From positions 124,001-188,000 of the forward strand of contig NZ_VELE01000001.1 of the NCBI RefSeq assembly GCF_007681555.1: 64,000 nucleotides of DNA. Direction: 5' to 3'. This stretch comes from Kocuria salsicia. Lineage in GTDB: Bacteria > Actinomycetota > Actinomycetes > Actinomycetales > Micrococcaceae. Both the position numbers and the translations under genes were made by a program. Of the stretch, positions 16,907-25,817 are shown piece by piece. How positions within the stretch are numbered: position 1 is the stretch's first letter; each line of letters opens with the position of its first letter. The notes under the pieces are model-generated. The model saw only the letters and a list, made by a program, of their open reading frames with translations. It was not told the DNA's origin and did no database searches.

Positions 16907-17473
16907 TCAACCCTGCGCGCCGTCCTTCTCTGACATGGCGGCGATCACCCGGTCCACAAGCGCCGCGATCTCGGCCGCCTGGGCGCCGACGGCGGCCTCC
17001 GCGTCGGTGAACGTGCCGTTCTCCCCGTAGTCGTCCCGCGACTGGAAGAGTTTCTCACCCTCGGGGTCCAGCTGCGGACCCACGAGGGAGAGCACCTGGG
17101 CGAACTGGTCATAGACCATGCCGCCACCGCGACCGCCGTAGCTGATGATAGCGCCGAGCCTGCCCTGCCACTCGTTGTAGAGCGCGTTGATCGCGGTCTT
17201 CGGGCCCGAGGGGTCGCCGTCGTTGTCCTGGGGCGTCACCACGACGTCGGCGTCCGCGCCGCTGACCGTGGCGGCCCAGTTGCGGGTGTGCTCACGGGCG
17301 TACTGCCCGGTGGCGGGGACCTGGGGCTCGTTGAGCGGTGGCAGGTTCAGCTCGCTCAGATCCACAACCTTCGTGTCCACGCCGCGCTCGCTCCTGATCC
17401 GGTCCACGACCCCAGCGATCTGGCCCCCCACCCGGACGGGCCGCGTGCTGCCGATGATGACGATCGCCTTCAT
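16907..17473 (-). CDS. NADPH-dependent FMN reductase-family flavoprotein
   Basis: A 188-aa flavodoxin-fold reductase. The N-terminal IIGSTRPVR is the FMN-phosphate loop of the NADPH-dependent FMN reductase family; TPQDNDGDPSGPKTAIN and SYGGRGGG are the other flavin-contact segments. Family members reduce flavins, quinones, azo dyes or chromate; the substrate is unknown. The ATG at 17473 has GGAG 8 nt upstream. The next gene downstream (15802-16857) starts 49 bp away on the same strand, so the two may be co-transcribed. Confidence 0.85.
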   Translation of the reverse strand: MKAIVIIGSTRPVRVGGQIAGVVDRIRSERGVDTKVVDLSELNLPPLNEPQVPATGQYAREHTRNWAATVSGADADVVVTPQDNDGDPSGPKTAINALYNEWQGRLGAIISYGGRGGGMVYDQFAQVLSLVGPQLDPEGEKLFQSRDDYGENGTFTDAEAAVGAQAAEIAALVDRVIAAMSEKDGAQG

Positions 17474-17864
17474 GGGAGGTGCTCCCCCGTTCCCGGGCGT
17501 CCGTTCCCTAAGAGAGGCGGTGTCCGGGTGGCCCTCGTACGCGCTCACGGGTATGGAGCTGGTGGACGCGCGGACGCTCGAAGGCGAGTGAGGAATGCAC
17601 GTTATTGCCCACGAGAGTGCCAGCCTCCTTGAGGCAGTCGACGAGTCCGCCACCGCCGACCTCAGGCAGAGCATGGGGCTGACGCTGACCTCCACCCTGG
17701 AGAGCTGCACGAACGGGGACAGCGCCGAGTGCCAGGGGCAGCGCCACCACCTGTGCCCCTGGTCCACGACAGCCGGGCGCGCGTCACCTCGACACCTGCG
17801 AGCCAGGGGCACCAGGGCACGCGAAAAACCCCTCACCGTCTCGGTGAGGGGTTTCCCTGTTTCG
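17474..17864. other. Non-coding stretch upstream of the FMN reductase
   Basis: About 390 bp. Short open frames exist on both strands, but none has a family-like protein or good start; one plus-strand frame (17595-17873) runs into the tRNA. The only clear element is the terminator at 17826-17854. Confidence 0.45.
17826..17854 (-). terminator. Rho-independent terminator after tRNA-Ala
   Basis: A 13-bp perfect stem, AAACCCCTCACCG (17826-17838) with CGGTGAGGGGTTT (17842-17854), and a 3-nt loop. Read on the minus strand it is followed by TTTTT, a standard terminator 11 bp after the tRNA. Confidence 0.85.
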
Positions 17865-17937
17865 TGGAGCTAAGGGGACTCGAACCCCTGACCCCCTGCA
17901 TGCCATGCAGGTGCGCTACCAGCTGCGCCATAGCCCC
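17865..17937 (-). tRNA. tRNA-Ala (GGC anticodon)
   Basis: Reading minus, the gene starts GGGGCTATGG and ends TTAGCTCCA. The anticodon stem-loop CCTGC-ATGGCAT-GCAGG shows anticodon GGC. The T-arm is GGGGTTCGAGTCCCC. It is 73 nt long without an encoded CCA. Confidence 0.95.
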
Positions 17938-18095
17938 GTGCGACTCGGAAAACTCTACCACGGCCTGCCCGTCCGCGTTCGCCCGGAAGAGTCTTCCGTG
18001 CACCCGCTGAGGGGCTTTGCGCTTCCAGTTCCCCGGAACAACTCGACCATCCTAAACAGTCAGGATGGACGGGCGCAAATTGTCGCGGTGGCCGC

Positions 18096-18500
18096 TCAGA
18101 CGGCCGGCGAGGCGGCGTCGGCGGGGGCCACGGGCGCTTCCGGCAGCTGCACGTCGATGGCTGGGGAGTCGCCCCAGAGCCGCTCCAGGGCGTAGAACGC
18201 GCGGTCCTCGTCGTGCAGCACGTGGATCACGGCGTCGCCGTAGTCGAGCAGCACCCAGCGGCCCTCGCCCTTGCCCTCGCGGCGCAGGGGGCGGCGGTCG
18301 AAGCGCTCAATCAATGTGTCCTCCACGGCGTCCACCACGGCGGCCACCTGGCGCTCGTTGGGCGCGGAGGCCACCAGAAAAGCCTCGGTGATGGCCAGGC
18401 TGTCGCTGACGTCGAACGCGATGACGTTCTCCGCCTTCTTCTGGTCCGCGGCCTGAGCGGCGGCGCGGACGAGGTCGATGGATTCGGTGGTTGCAGTCAC
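18096..18500 (-). CDS. rsfS: RsfS, ribosome silencing factor
   Basis: A 134-aa protein of the RsfS/YbeB/Iojap family, which binds ribosomal protein uL14 and blocks joining of the subunits. Family motifs are seen: VIAFDVSDSLAITEAFLVASAPNERQ with several segments, then EGKGEGRWVLLDYGDAVIHV near the C-terminus. GTG start at 18500. It lies downstream of nadD and the tail-anchored unknown, the usual nadD-rsfS arrangement, with a 34-bp gap. Confidence 0.94.
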   Translation of the reverse strand: MTATTESIDLVRAAAQAADQKKAENVIAFDVSDSLAITEAFLVASAPNERQVAAVVDAVEDTLIERFDRRPLRREGKGEGRWVLLDYGDAVIHVLHDEDRAFYALERLWGDSPAIDVQLPEAPVAPADAASPAV

Positions 18501-18534
18501 GGAGGCGTGCTGTCCTTTCGCAAGGGTGTGTGTC

Positions 18535-19401
18535 TTACAGGATGAACATGATCAGGACCACGGCCAGCGCCGCGACCACCAGGAGCAGCAGCACCAGCAG
18601 CCACCGCATCCAGCCGCCGCGGCTCCTGTAGGCGCCAGGCTCCAAAAGCTCGAGCCCTTCGGCGTCCACGGCGCGGACGGGCCGGCCGGGTGGGGCGTGG
18701 TGCGAGTCCTCGGTTGACGACGCCGCGGCGTCACCCCCCGCACGCTCCCCCGGCCCGGCTTCGGGGCCGGCGGCCGGTTCAGCCGCGGCCGGCGCAGCAG
18801 TCGCCTCGGCCGGCGCAATGTAGATCGGGATCTGAGTGGTGGCCGGGCCCGGCCCGTAGTCCACGGGACTCGCGGGCCACGACGTCGCCGTAGCATCGGG
18901 GGCCTGAGCTCTCGGATCATGGGTGCCCGGAGCCGGGATGCCGGCAGTGGTGGTCCGAGGAACCCCGGCGCGCGGCGTGGCCGTCCCGGGAACCATGACA
19001 CCGGCAGCCGCAGCCCCGGAAGCTTCCGGGGCGGCGGCGTCTCCGCTGCGCGCCAGCGCGCGCTGCGCATCGTGGCGGTCCCGTTCGTTCGCCGCTGCGG
19101 CCCGGACCGCGAGGTCCGCGAGCCGCTGCTGCTTGGCGAGCAGGGCGTCGTCGACCCCCGTGCCCTGGTTGGCGCGCTCCGCGTCCTGGATCTCCCGCGC
19201 GTGCTCGGCCATCTCGCGCTGCAGCCGCGCGAGCCGGCGCGGGCCAAGCGGCTTGACCGCTTTAGAGGACACGGGGGTGTCCAGCTCGATCATGGGGGCG
19301 GGCGGGGACAACCGCTCGTGCTCGCCGGTGGCGGGGTGCGTGGCCCAGGGGCAGTTCTGAGGGGTGCCAGGGGCGTCGTTCTTCTCGGAGGATGTGCTCA
19401 C
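18535..19401 (-). CDS. Unknown tail-anchored protein between nadD and rsfS
   Basis: A 288-aa protein that I do not recognise. It has a helical, charged segment (about 55-115, [19 protein letters not shown] and similar, coiled-coil-like), then a long Ala/Pro/Thr-rich low-complexity region, and a single very hydrophobic helix at the extreme C-terminus preceded by RGGWMRW. That layout predicts a cytoplasmic body anchored by its tail. The GTG start overlaps the nadD stop (GTGA) and has AGGAG 6 nt upstream, so it is translated with nadD. A link to NAD synthesis or ribosome silencing is only positional. Confidence 0.8.
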   Translation of the reverse strand: MSTSSEKNDAPGTPQNCPWATHPATGEHERLSPPAPMIELDTPVSSKAVKPLGPRRLARLQREMAEHAREIQDAERANQGTGVDDALLAKQQRLADLAVRAAAANERDRHDAQRALARSGDAAAPEASGAAAAGVMVPGTATPRAGVPRTTTAGIPAPGTHDPRAQAPDATATSWPASPVDYGPGPATTQIPIYIAPAEATAAPAAAEPAAGPEAGPGERAGGDAAASSTEDSHHAPPGRPVRAVDAEGLELLEPGAYRSRGGWMRWLLVLLLLVVAALAVVLIMFIL

Positions 19402-20174
19402 GCGGTGCTCCTGTGTGCCGAGTGGGGGGTCTCGGTGGACTCCGTGGGGGCGAAAGCCGGGGAGGATGCACACTCCCCGGCGGGGGGCTGCGCAGGCCCG
19501 GCGGAGGACGCGCCCGCGTCCAGACGCTCGGGGCCGCGGTAGAGCCCGTACTTGTTGATGTACTGCACCACGCCGTCCGGGACGAGGTACCACACGGGCT
19601 TGCCGACGGCCACGCGGGCCCGGCAGTCCGTGGAGGAGATGGCCATGGCGGGCACGTTGAGCAGGGACACGCTCTCCGAGCCCACGGGTGCGGAGAGCAC
19701 ATGGCCCGGGCGGGTGACGCCCACGAAACGCGCGAGACGCCACAGCTCCGCCGCGCCCTTCCAGGTGATGATTTCCGCCATCGCGTCCGCGCCGGTGATG
19801 AAGAACAGCTCCGCGTCAGGGCGCAGCCGGTGCAGGTCCCGCAGAGTGTCGACCGTGTAGGTGGGCCCATTGCGGTCGATGTCCACGCGGGACACCGTGA
19901 ACCGCGGGTTCGACGCTGTGGCCACCACCGTCATGAGGTAGCGGTGCTCGGCGTCGGAGACGTCCTGGCCGGCCTTCTGCCACGGCTCGCCCGTGGGCAC
20001 GAAGACCACCTCGTCGAGGTCGAAGACTGAGGCCACCTCGGACGCCGCCACCAGGTGACCGTGGTGGATCGGGTCGAAGGTGCCTCCCATCACGCCCAGC
20101 CGGAGCCTGCCGGGTGTGCGCGGGGGGATCTTCAGGTCGTCAGGGGACGTCGCCGAGGGGCTCGGAGCGTTCAC
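19398..20174 (-). CDS. nadD: NadD, nicotinate-nucleotide adenylyltransferase
   Basis: A 258-aa nucleotidyltransferase making deamido-NAD from nicotinate mononucleotide and ATP. The adenylyltransferase motif [12 protein letters not shown] starts near residue 30, and the ISST motif ([13 protein letters not shown]) is near residue 195. The C-terminal 40 residues are low complexity and extend beyond the usual 200-aa enzyme. Start GTG at 20174 gives a 25-residue leader before the core; a later start is possible. Confidence 0.94.
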   Translation of the reverse strand: MNAPSPSATSPDDLKIPPRTPGRLRLGVMGGTFDPIHHGHLVAASEVASVFDLDEVVFVPTGEPWQKAGQDVSDAEHRYLMTVVATASNPRFTVSRVDIDRNGPTYTVDTLRDLHRLRPDAELFFITGADAMAEIITWKGAAELWRLARFVGVTRPGHVLSAPVGSESVSLLNVPAMAISSTDCRARVAVGKPVWYLVPDGVVQYINKYGLYRGPERLDAGASSAGPAQPPAGECASSPAFAPTESTETPHSAHRSTA

Positions 20175-20191
20175 GCGGGCCGATCGGTCGA

Positions 20192-20449
20192 TCAGTGGCG
20201 GACGGGTTCGCCGACGCCGGCCAGCATGGCACGCTCGTCCGCGGGAAGCTGGGACGGGTCCTCGTACTCCCCAATCTTCGGGGCGGTGCCGCGGGAGGAG
20301 AAGGACATGGCCGCGAGCAGCATGAGGAGGAAGAGCGCGAACGCGATGCCACCGAAGACCGGGGCCAGCTCGTGGAGGCTCTCGTTGACGGAGTGGCCCT
20401 CCTCGGCGGCGAGGACGGTGGCGGTGGACAACAGGTGCAGCGAGCTCAT
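20192..20449 (-). CDS. Small single-pass membrane protein
   Basis: An 85-aa protein. A single hydrophobic helix covers about residues 30-52 ([19 protein letters not shown]), followed by a short polar tail with [16 protein letters not shown]. The ATG at 20449 has AAGGGA 5 nt upstream; earlier in-frame starts would add Arg/His-rich sequence. It sits 17 bp before nadD and 79 bp after proA in the same direction. Function unknown. Confidence 0.75.
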   Translation of the reverse strand: MSSLHLLSTATVLAAEEGHSVNESLHELAPVFGGIAFALFLLMLLAAMSFSSRGTAPKIGEYEDPSQLPADERAMLAGVGEPVRH

Positions 20450-20528
20450 GCGTTTCCCTTCTCGTGCCGGCGGGGCCGGTCTGCGGTGGTGACGGACCTC
20501 CCGGGGGACGTCCCCTCCATGGTACGTC

Positions 20529-21836
20529 TCAGGAGCGCACGTGGCCGTCACCCTGGACGACCCACTTGGTGGTGGTCAGCTCCTCCAGGCCCATGGGCCC
20601 CCGAGCGTGCATCTTCTGGGTGGAGATCCCGATCTCCGCCCCGAGCCCCAGCTGCCCACCGTCCGTGAAGCGGGTGGACGCGTTGACCAGCGCGGCCGCG
20701 GAGTCCACCTCGGCGGTGAAGCACTCGGCATTCGCGAGGTCGTTGGTCACGATGGCCTCGGTGTGACCCGTGGAGTAGCGCCGGATGTGCTCGAGCGCCT
20801 CCCCCAGCCCGTCCACGACCTTCACGGCCATGTCCATGTCCAGGTACTCCGTGGCCCAGTCCTCCTCGGTGGCCTTCAGGTGGTCTGAGCCTGGGGGGAG
20901 CAGGGCCGCAGCACGGTCGTCCACGTGCAGCGTGACCCCGGCCTTGTCGAGCGCGGCCAGCACCTCGCGGGAAGCCTCCGGAGCACCGCTGTGCAGCAGC
21001 AGCGTCTCGGCGGAGTTGCACGTGGAGGTGCGGTGGGTCTTGGAGTTCACCACCACCTTCACGGCCATCTCCGCGGGGGCGGACTCGTCCACGAACACGT
21101 GCACGTTGCCCTCGCCCGTCTCGATCACCGGCACGGTGGCGTTGGTGACCACGGACTGGATCAGGCCCCGACCACCACGCGGGATCAGCACGTCCACCTT
21201 GCCGCGCGCGCCCATCAGGGCGTTGGCGCCCTCGCGGCCGTAGTCGTCCACGGTCTGCACGCAGTCCGCGGGCAGCTTGGCGTCCGCCAGCGCGTCCCGC
21301 AGCACGCCCACGAGCGCCCGGTTGGAGTCGAAGGCCGCGGAGCCGCCACGCAGCAGCACGGCGTTGCCGGACTTCACGGCGATCCCGGCGATGTCCACGG
21401 TCACGTTGGGCCGCGCCTCGTAGATCACGCCGACGACGCCCATGGGCACCCGGATCTGCCGCATCCGCAGCCCGTTGGCCAGCGTCTGCCCTCGCACCAC
21501 CGATCCCACGGGATCCGGCAGTGCCGCGAGCTCGCGCAGGGCGTCCGCGAGCCCCGTGATCCGCTCGGGGTCCAGCTTCAGCCGGTCCAGCATCGCGGCG
21601 GATGTGCCGTCCTGGCGCCCGCGCTCCAGGTCGCGCGCGTTGGCCTCCAGAATGCTGTCCCGGCGGGACTCGATCCGGTCGGCCATCAGGTTAAGGGCGC
21701 GGTCCTTCCACGCGCGCGGGGCGCGGGCGAGGCTGCGGGCTGCAACGCGGGCGTCGTCGGCCATCAGGCCCACACCCTTCACGGGGTCGTCCCCGAAGGT
21801 CTCCTGCGCGGTCAGCACTGACATGTTCTCGGCCAC
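20529..21836 (-). CDS. proA: ProA, glutamate-5-semialdehyde dehydrogenase (gamma-glutamyl phosphate reductase)
   Basis: A 435-aa NADPH-dependent enzyme for the second step of proline synthesis. It shows the family segments [14 protein letters not shown] and [11 protein letters not shown], and the catalytic-Cys motif [13 protein letters not shown]. Length matches the family (about 415-430). The GTG at 21836 has AGGAGG 4 nt upstream; the ATG four codons later is an alternative. It follows proB with a 96-bp gap in the same direction. Confidence 0.95.
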   Translation of the reverse strand: MAENMSVLTAQETFGDDPVKGVGLMADDARVAARSLARAPRAWKDRALNLMADRIESRRDSILEANARDLERGRQDGTSAAMLDRLKLDPERITGLADALRELAALPDPVGSVVRGQTLANGLRMRQIRVPMGVVGVIYEARPNVTVDIAGIAVKSGNAVLLRGGSAAFDSNRALVGVLRDALADAKLPADCVQTVDDYGREGANALMGARGKVDVLIPRGGRGLIQSVVTNATVPVIETGEGNVHVFVDESAPAEMAVKVVVNSKTHRTSTCNSAETLLLHSGAPEASREVLAALDKAGVTLHVDDRAAALLPPGSDHLKATEEDWATEYLDMDMAVKVVDGLGEALEHIRRYSTGHTEAIVTNDLANAECFTAEVDSAAALVNASTRFTDGGQLGLGAEIGISTQKMHARGPMGLEELTTTKWVVQGDGHVRS

Positions 21837-21932
21837 TGTTCCTCCTGCTTGTCGAGGGCTTGCTGGGGAGCGGTACGACGTCGTGTCGCCAGCTCGTCGG
21901 GCGTGTCGAACGGGGGCGGTGGGCGCCGCGGC

Positions 21933-23207
21933 CTACTGCTTGAGCTTCGTGCGGGCGGAGCGGCGGCGCAGGTTCACGAGGTTGTCCACGTGGACGAGCT
22001 CGCGGGCGTAGTCCTCGCCGAACTCCTCCCCTAGCTCGTCGGTGCGCTTGCCGAGCATCCCGGGGATCTCGTCCGAACCATAGTTGACGAGCCCGTGGCC
22101 CACCTCGCTGCCCTCGGAGTCCACCATGGACACCGGGTCTCCCGCCGTGAACGTGCCGCTCACGGCCGTGACACCCGCCGCGAGCAGGGACCGGCGGCCG
22201 CGAATCGCGTCCACGGCGCCGTCGTCCAGGGTCAGGGTGCCCTTGATGTCCGCGAGGTGGGCAAGCCACAGCAACCGCACGTTGCGACGCCCGCCGGTCG
22301 TGGCGAACCACGTGCCCACGTCCTCCCCAGCGAGGGCGCGCTCGATGTTCGCCGCGGACGTCACGAGCGCCGGGATGCCCGACGCCGCCGCGATCCGCGC
22401 CGCCTCGACCTTGGTGACCATGCCGCCGGAGCCCACTCCGGCGCGGCCGATGGTCCCGATCTCCACGCCCTCGAGATCCGTGATCGGGTCCGTGACCGTT
22501 GCGATCCGCTCCCCACCGTCCTGCGGGGGCTTGGTGTAGAGCGCGTCCACGTCCGAGAGCAGCAGCAGGGCGTCCGCCTTGATCAGGTGCGCCACGAGCG
22601 CGGCGATCCTGTCGTTGTCGCCGAACTTGATCTCGTGGGTGGCCACGGCATCGTTCTCGTTGACGATCGGCAGGATCCCCAGGTCCAGCAGCCGCTCGAT
22701 CTGGCGGTGCGCGTTCTTGTACTGCGAGTGGCGCATCAGGTCCTCTGCCGTGAGCAGCACCTGCCCCACGGTCACGTGGTAGCGCGCGAAGTACTCGGTG
22801 TAGCGCGAGATCAGCAGCCCCTGGCCCACCGAAGCCGCGGCCTGCTTGGTGGAGAGGTCCTTGGGCCGCCGGGAGAGCCCCAGCGGTTGCAGCCCGGCCG
22901 TGATGGCACCAGAGGACACGAAGACGATCTCCACGCCCTGTGCCTTGACCCGCCCGAGGGCGTCCACGATGCCGCGCAGCGCGTTCTCGTCGATCGAGTT
23001 CTCGATGGACGTCAGGGAGGACGAGCCCACCTTCACGACGACGCGGCGGGCCTCGGGCAGCTGCTCCCGGCTCGTGATCGCGGAGCGGCGGTTCTTCCCG
23101 CGGCTCTCCGTGCTGAGCTGGATCGCGGACTTCGAGGCCTGCTGCTCCACGGCGGACACGTCAATCGTCTCTGCGGGGGTCTTCTCACGGTGCGGCTGCT
23201 CACTCAC
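21933..23207 (-). CDS. proB: ProB, glutamate 5-kinase with PUA domain
   Basis: A 424-aa kinase that phosphorylates glutamate in proline synthesis. The amino-acid kinase core begins at [13 protein letters not shown] (about residue 54), with [20 protein letters not shown] and [16 protein letters not shown]; a C-terminal PUA domain begins near residue 325. The GTG at 23207 overlaps the obgE stop by 8 bp and gives an unusual polar N-terminal extension of about 50 residues. No better start with a Shine-Dalgarno was found between the two points, but a shorter protein cannot be excluded. Confidence 0.93.
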   Translation of the reverse strand: MSEQPHREKTPAETIDVSAVEQQASKSAIQLSTESRGKNRRSAITSREQLPEARRVVVKVGSSSLTSIENSIDENALRGIVDALGRVKAQGVEIVFVSSGAITAGLQPLGLSRRPKDLSTKQAAASVGQGLLISRYTEYFARYHVTVGQVLLTAEDLMRHSQYKNAHRQIERLLDLGILPIVNENDAVATHEIKFGDNDRIAALVAHLIKADALLLLSDVDALYTKPPQDGGERIATVTDPITDLEGVEIGTIGRAGVGSGGMVTKVEAARIAAASGIPALVTSAANIERALAGEDVGTWFATTGGRRNVRLLWLAHLADIKGTLTLDDGAVDAIRGRRSLLAAGVTAVSGTFTAGDPVSMVDSEGSEVGHGLVNYGSDEIPGMLGKRTDELGEEFGEDYARELVHVDNLVNLRRRSARTKLKQ

Positions 23208-24810
23208 TGTCGTCCGACTCCTTCGTCTCACCGGTGCCGCCCTCCCGGCGACGGGACCTCGCCTCGTCCACGGACTCGGTCCAGATCCCGGCCCGTCGCT
23301 CCTCCTCGAGCTCGGCGCGCGCCTCGGACTTGGCGTCCATGCGGTCGTAGAACTGCTCGCGCTTCTCGCGCCGGGTGGGCCGGGAGGTCTCCTCCATGCG
23401 CAGGTCCGAGCCGCGGGGCCCGCCCAGCAGCTCGGCGCCGCCCACCATGGTGGGCTCCCAGTCGAAGACCACGCCGTTCTCCTCGGGCCCGATCAGCACG
23501 GCGTTGCCCGGCTTGGCCCCGATCCGGAACAGCTCGTCCTCGATGCCGAGCTTGGCGAAGCGGTCCGCGAGGTAGCCCACGGCCTCGTCGTTGTTGAAGT
23601 CCGTCTGCAGCACCCACCGCTCGGGCTTCTCGCCCCGTACGTGGTACAGAGGCTCCTCCGCCCGGTCCTCGCGGGTGATCACGAACTCGCGGCGGTCCCG
23701 GCCACGACGACGCCGCGCGGGCTCCGGCTGCAGAACCGTCACCGTGCGCTGCTCCTCCGCTCGCCTCTCCTCCTGCTCCCGCGCCTCGGACACGAGCGCC
23801 GCCATGGCGAAGCCGAGCTCCCGCAGGCCCTCGTGGGAGGCGGTGGAGACCTCGAAGACGGGGTAGCCGCGCTGCTCGAGCTCCGGGCGGATGAAGTTGG
23901 CGAGCTCCCTGGCGTCCGGCACGTCCACCTTGTTCAAGACCACGAGCCGCGGGCGCTCGGTGAGCGGGACCGCGGTGGGGTCCTCGTCCCGCACGGCCTC
24001 CGCGTAGTGGGCGAGTTCCTCCTCCAGGGCATCCAGGTCCGTGAGGGGGTCGCGGCCGGGCTCCAGCGTGGCGCAGTCGATCACGTGCACGAGAGCGGCG
24101 CAGCGCTCCACGTGGCGCAGGAACTCCAGGCCCAGGCCCTTGCCCTCGGACGCGCCGGGGATTAGGCCGGGAACGTCAGCGACCGTGAAGCGGGTGTCCC
24201 CCGCCTGCACCACGCCCAGGTTGGGGACGAGCGTGGTGAAGGGGTAGTCCGCGATCTTGGGGCGGGCGGCGCTCATGGCCGCGATCAGGCTGGACTTGCC
24301 GGCGGAGGGGAAGCCCACGAGCGCGATGTCCGCGATGGACTTCAGTTCGAGCTCGACCTCCTGCTCCTCACCGGGGGTGCCGAGCAGTGCGAAGCCCGGT
24401 GCCTTGCGCTTGGGTGAGGCCAGCGCCGCGTTGCCCCGGCCGCCCATGCCGCCGGCGGCCAGCACGTACTCGCTGCCTTCTCCCAGCAGGTCCGCGAGCA
24501 CATTGCCCTCGCGGTCCTTGACAACGGTGCCGTCCGGGACGGAGAGCACCAGGTCCTGGCCCTTGAAGCCGTGGCGCATGTCTCCCTTGCCCGGCTCGCC
24601 GTTCGGGGCCTTCTGGTGCGGGGCGTGGTGGAAGCCCAGCAGCGTGGTGGACTGCCCGTCCACGCGCAGGATCACCGACCCGCCGTCGCCCCCGTTGCCG
24701 CCGTCCGGTCCGCCCAGGGGCTTGAACTTCTCGCGCTTGACGGACACGCAGCCGTGGCCCCCGTTGCCGCCGGTGGCGTGCACGACGACTCGATCAACAA
24801 AACTGGCCAC
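23200..24810 (-). CDS. obgE: ObgE/CgtA, ribosome-associated GTPase
   Basis: A 536-aa essential GTPase in 50S maturation and stress signalling. The glycine-rich Obg fold fills residues 1-160 ([23 protein letters not shown]). The G domain shows G1 [10 protein letters not shown]3 DVPGL and G4 NKVD, and the C-terminal OCT domain follows a basic linker ([11 protein letters not shown]). A charged tail of about 70 residues follows. The GTG at 24810 has GAGGAG 4-5 nt upstream. A terminator separates it from rpmA, so it probably has its own promoter and heads an obgE-proB-proA unit. Confidence 0.96.
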   Translation of the reverse strand: MASFVDRVVVHATGGNGGHGCVSVKREKFKPLGGPDGGNGGDGGSVILRVDGQSTTLLGFHHAPHQKAPNGEPGKGDMRHGFKGQDLVLSVPDGTVVKDREGNVLADLLGEGSEYVLAAGGMGGRGNAALASPKRKAPGFALLGTPGEEQEVELELKSIADIALVGFPSAGKSSLIAAMSAARPKIADYPFTTLVPNLGVVQAGDTRFTVADVPGLIPGASEGKGLGLEFLRHVERCAALVHVIDCATLEPGRDPLTDLDALEEELAHYAEAVRDEDPTAVPLTERPRLVVLNKVDVPDARELANFIRPELEQRGYPVFEVSTASHEGLRELGFAMAALVSEAREQEERRAEEQRTVTVLQPEPARRRRGRDRREFVITREDRAEEPLYHVRGEKPERWVLQTDFNNDEAVGYLADRFAKLGIEDELFRIGAKPGNAVLIGPEENGVVFDWEPTMVGGAELLGGPRGSDLRMEETSRPTRREKREQFYDRMDAKSEARAELEEERRAGIWTESVDEARSRRREGGTGETKESDDSE

Positions 24811-24873
24811 GTGGCTCCTCGGGATCTGGGTGGCCCGCCGTGCGCGGGACCCGTTGGTCTCTGGTGAAAAGAA

Positions 24874-24906
24874 TAGAGGGTGAGCGCGTAGAGCGCCCAC
24901 CCTCTA
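24874..24906 (-). terminator. Terminator of the rplU-rpmA operon
   Basis: Inverted repeat TAGAGGGTG-a-GCGC ... GCGC-c-CACCCTCTA (24874-24906). Reading minus it is followed by TTCTTTTC, a fair U-rich run. It lies 57 bp after rpmA. Confidence 0.75.
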
Positions 24907-24962
24907 GTGGTCGTCACCGCACGAGTCGGCGACGGGTGGACCCTGGGGTCCGGAAGAACTGA

Positions 24963-25217
24963 CTACTCGGCGGTCTGGATGTTGACCACGCGGCGGCCAC
25001 GGCGGGTGCCGAACTCGACGACACCGGCGGCCAGGGCGAACAGTGTGTCGTCCTTGCCGCGACCCATGTTCAGGCCGGGGTGGAAGTGCGTTCCGCGCTG
25101 ACGGACGATGATCTCGCCGGCGTTGACGGACTGGCCGCCGAAGCGCTTCACGCCCAGGTACTGGGCGTTGGAGTCACGGCCGTTGCGAGTGGAGCTCGCA
25201 CCCTTCTTGTGTGCCAT
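24963..25217 (-). CDS. rpmA: Ribosomal protein bL27
   Basis: An 84-aa 50S subunit protein reaching toward the peptidyl-transferase centre. It starts [19 protein letters not shown] and has the family core [18 protein letters not shown]. The N-terminus is the mature type, with no processing leader. It lies 45 bp after rplU, the standard order. Confidence 0.98.
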   Translation of the reverse strand: MAHKKGASSTRNGRDSNAQYLGVKRFGGQSVNAGEIIVRQRGTHFHPGLNMGRGKDDTLFALAAGVVEFGTRRGRRVVNIQTAE

Positions 25218-25262
25218 GGTGTGTGCCTACCTTCGTTGAAAATGTATCGGGGACCGGGAGGA

Positions 25263-25574
25263 TCAGGCGTTGATGCCGGTGATCTTGACGGTGGTCAGCT
25301 CGGCGCGGAAGCCCTGACGCTTCTTGTAACCGGTCTTGTTCTTGTACTTCATGATCGAGATCTTGGGACCGCGCAGGTCCTCGATGATCTCGGCCGTGAC
25401 CTTGACGTCGGCCAGGGTCTTGGAGTCGGAGGTGACCTTGTCCCCATCGACCAGCAGCAGCGCAGGAAGCTCTACGGTGCTGCCTGCCTCGCCGGCGACG
25501 CGGTCAAGGGTCACGAGGTCTCCTACGGAAACCTTCTCCTGGCGGCCGCCTGCGCGGACAATCGCGTACACCAC
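25263..25574 (-). CDS. rplU: Ribosomal protein bL21
   Basis: A 103-aa 50S protein. Family sequence [17 protein letters not shown] opens it and [14 protein letters not shown] lies near the end. I chose GTG at 25574, which gives the usual MVYAIV-type start; GTG 12 bp and ATG 24 bp upstream are in frame and would add 4-8 residues. The leader upstream (25575-25817) is about 240 bp. Confidence 0.95.
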   Translation of the reverse strand: MVYAIVRAGGRQEKVSVGDLVTLDRVAGEAGSTVELPALLLVDGDKVTSDSKTLADVKVTAEIIEDLRGPKISIMKYKNKTGYKKRQGFRAELTTVKITGINA

Positions 25575-25817
25575 TTGGGAACTCACTTCTCTCGACATCT
25601 ATGGACTGCGTGTGTGGGTCGGGCGGACTCCTGGATGCTGCGAATGTCGAGTCAGCCCGCTGCGGTGGTCGAGGACCGACCGCGTACCACGTGGCTGTCG
25701 CATCAGAACAGGGTGTTCGCCCGAGTGTGCCGCTCCCGCGTGCGGATCATGGATATGACGCACAGCGATGCCCGGCACCGACAGCCCAGACTACCCGATG
25801 CGGGGAAGTCACGCCAA

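Noticed and set aside
17595-17873. Small plus-strand open frame upstream of the FMN reductase gene
   Set aside because: It runs into tRNA-Ala on the other strand, lacks a ribosome site and has no family likeness.
25575-25817. rplU leader as a ribosomal-protein autoregulatory RNA
   Set aside because: I could not identify a conserved L21 leader structure by eye; the leader is noted but not called.
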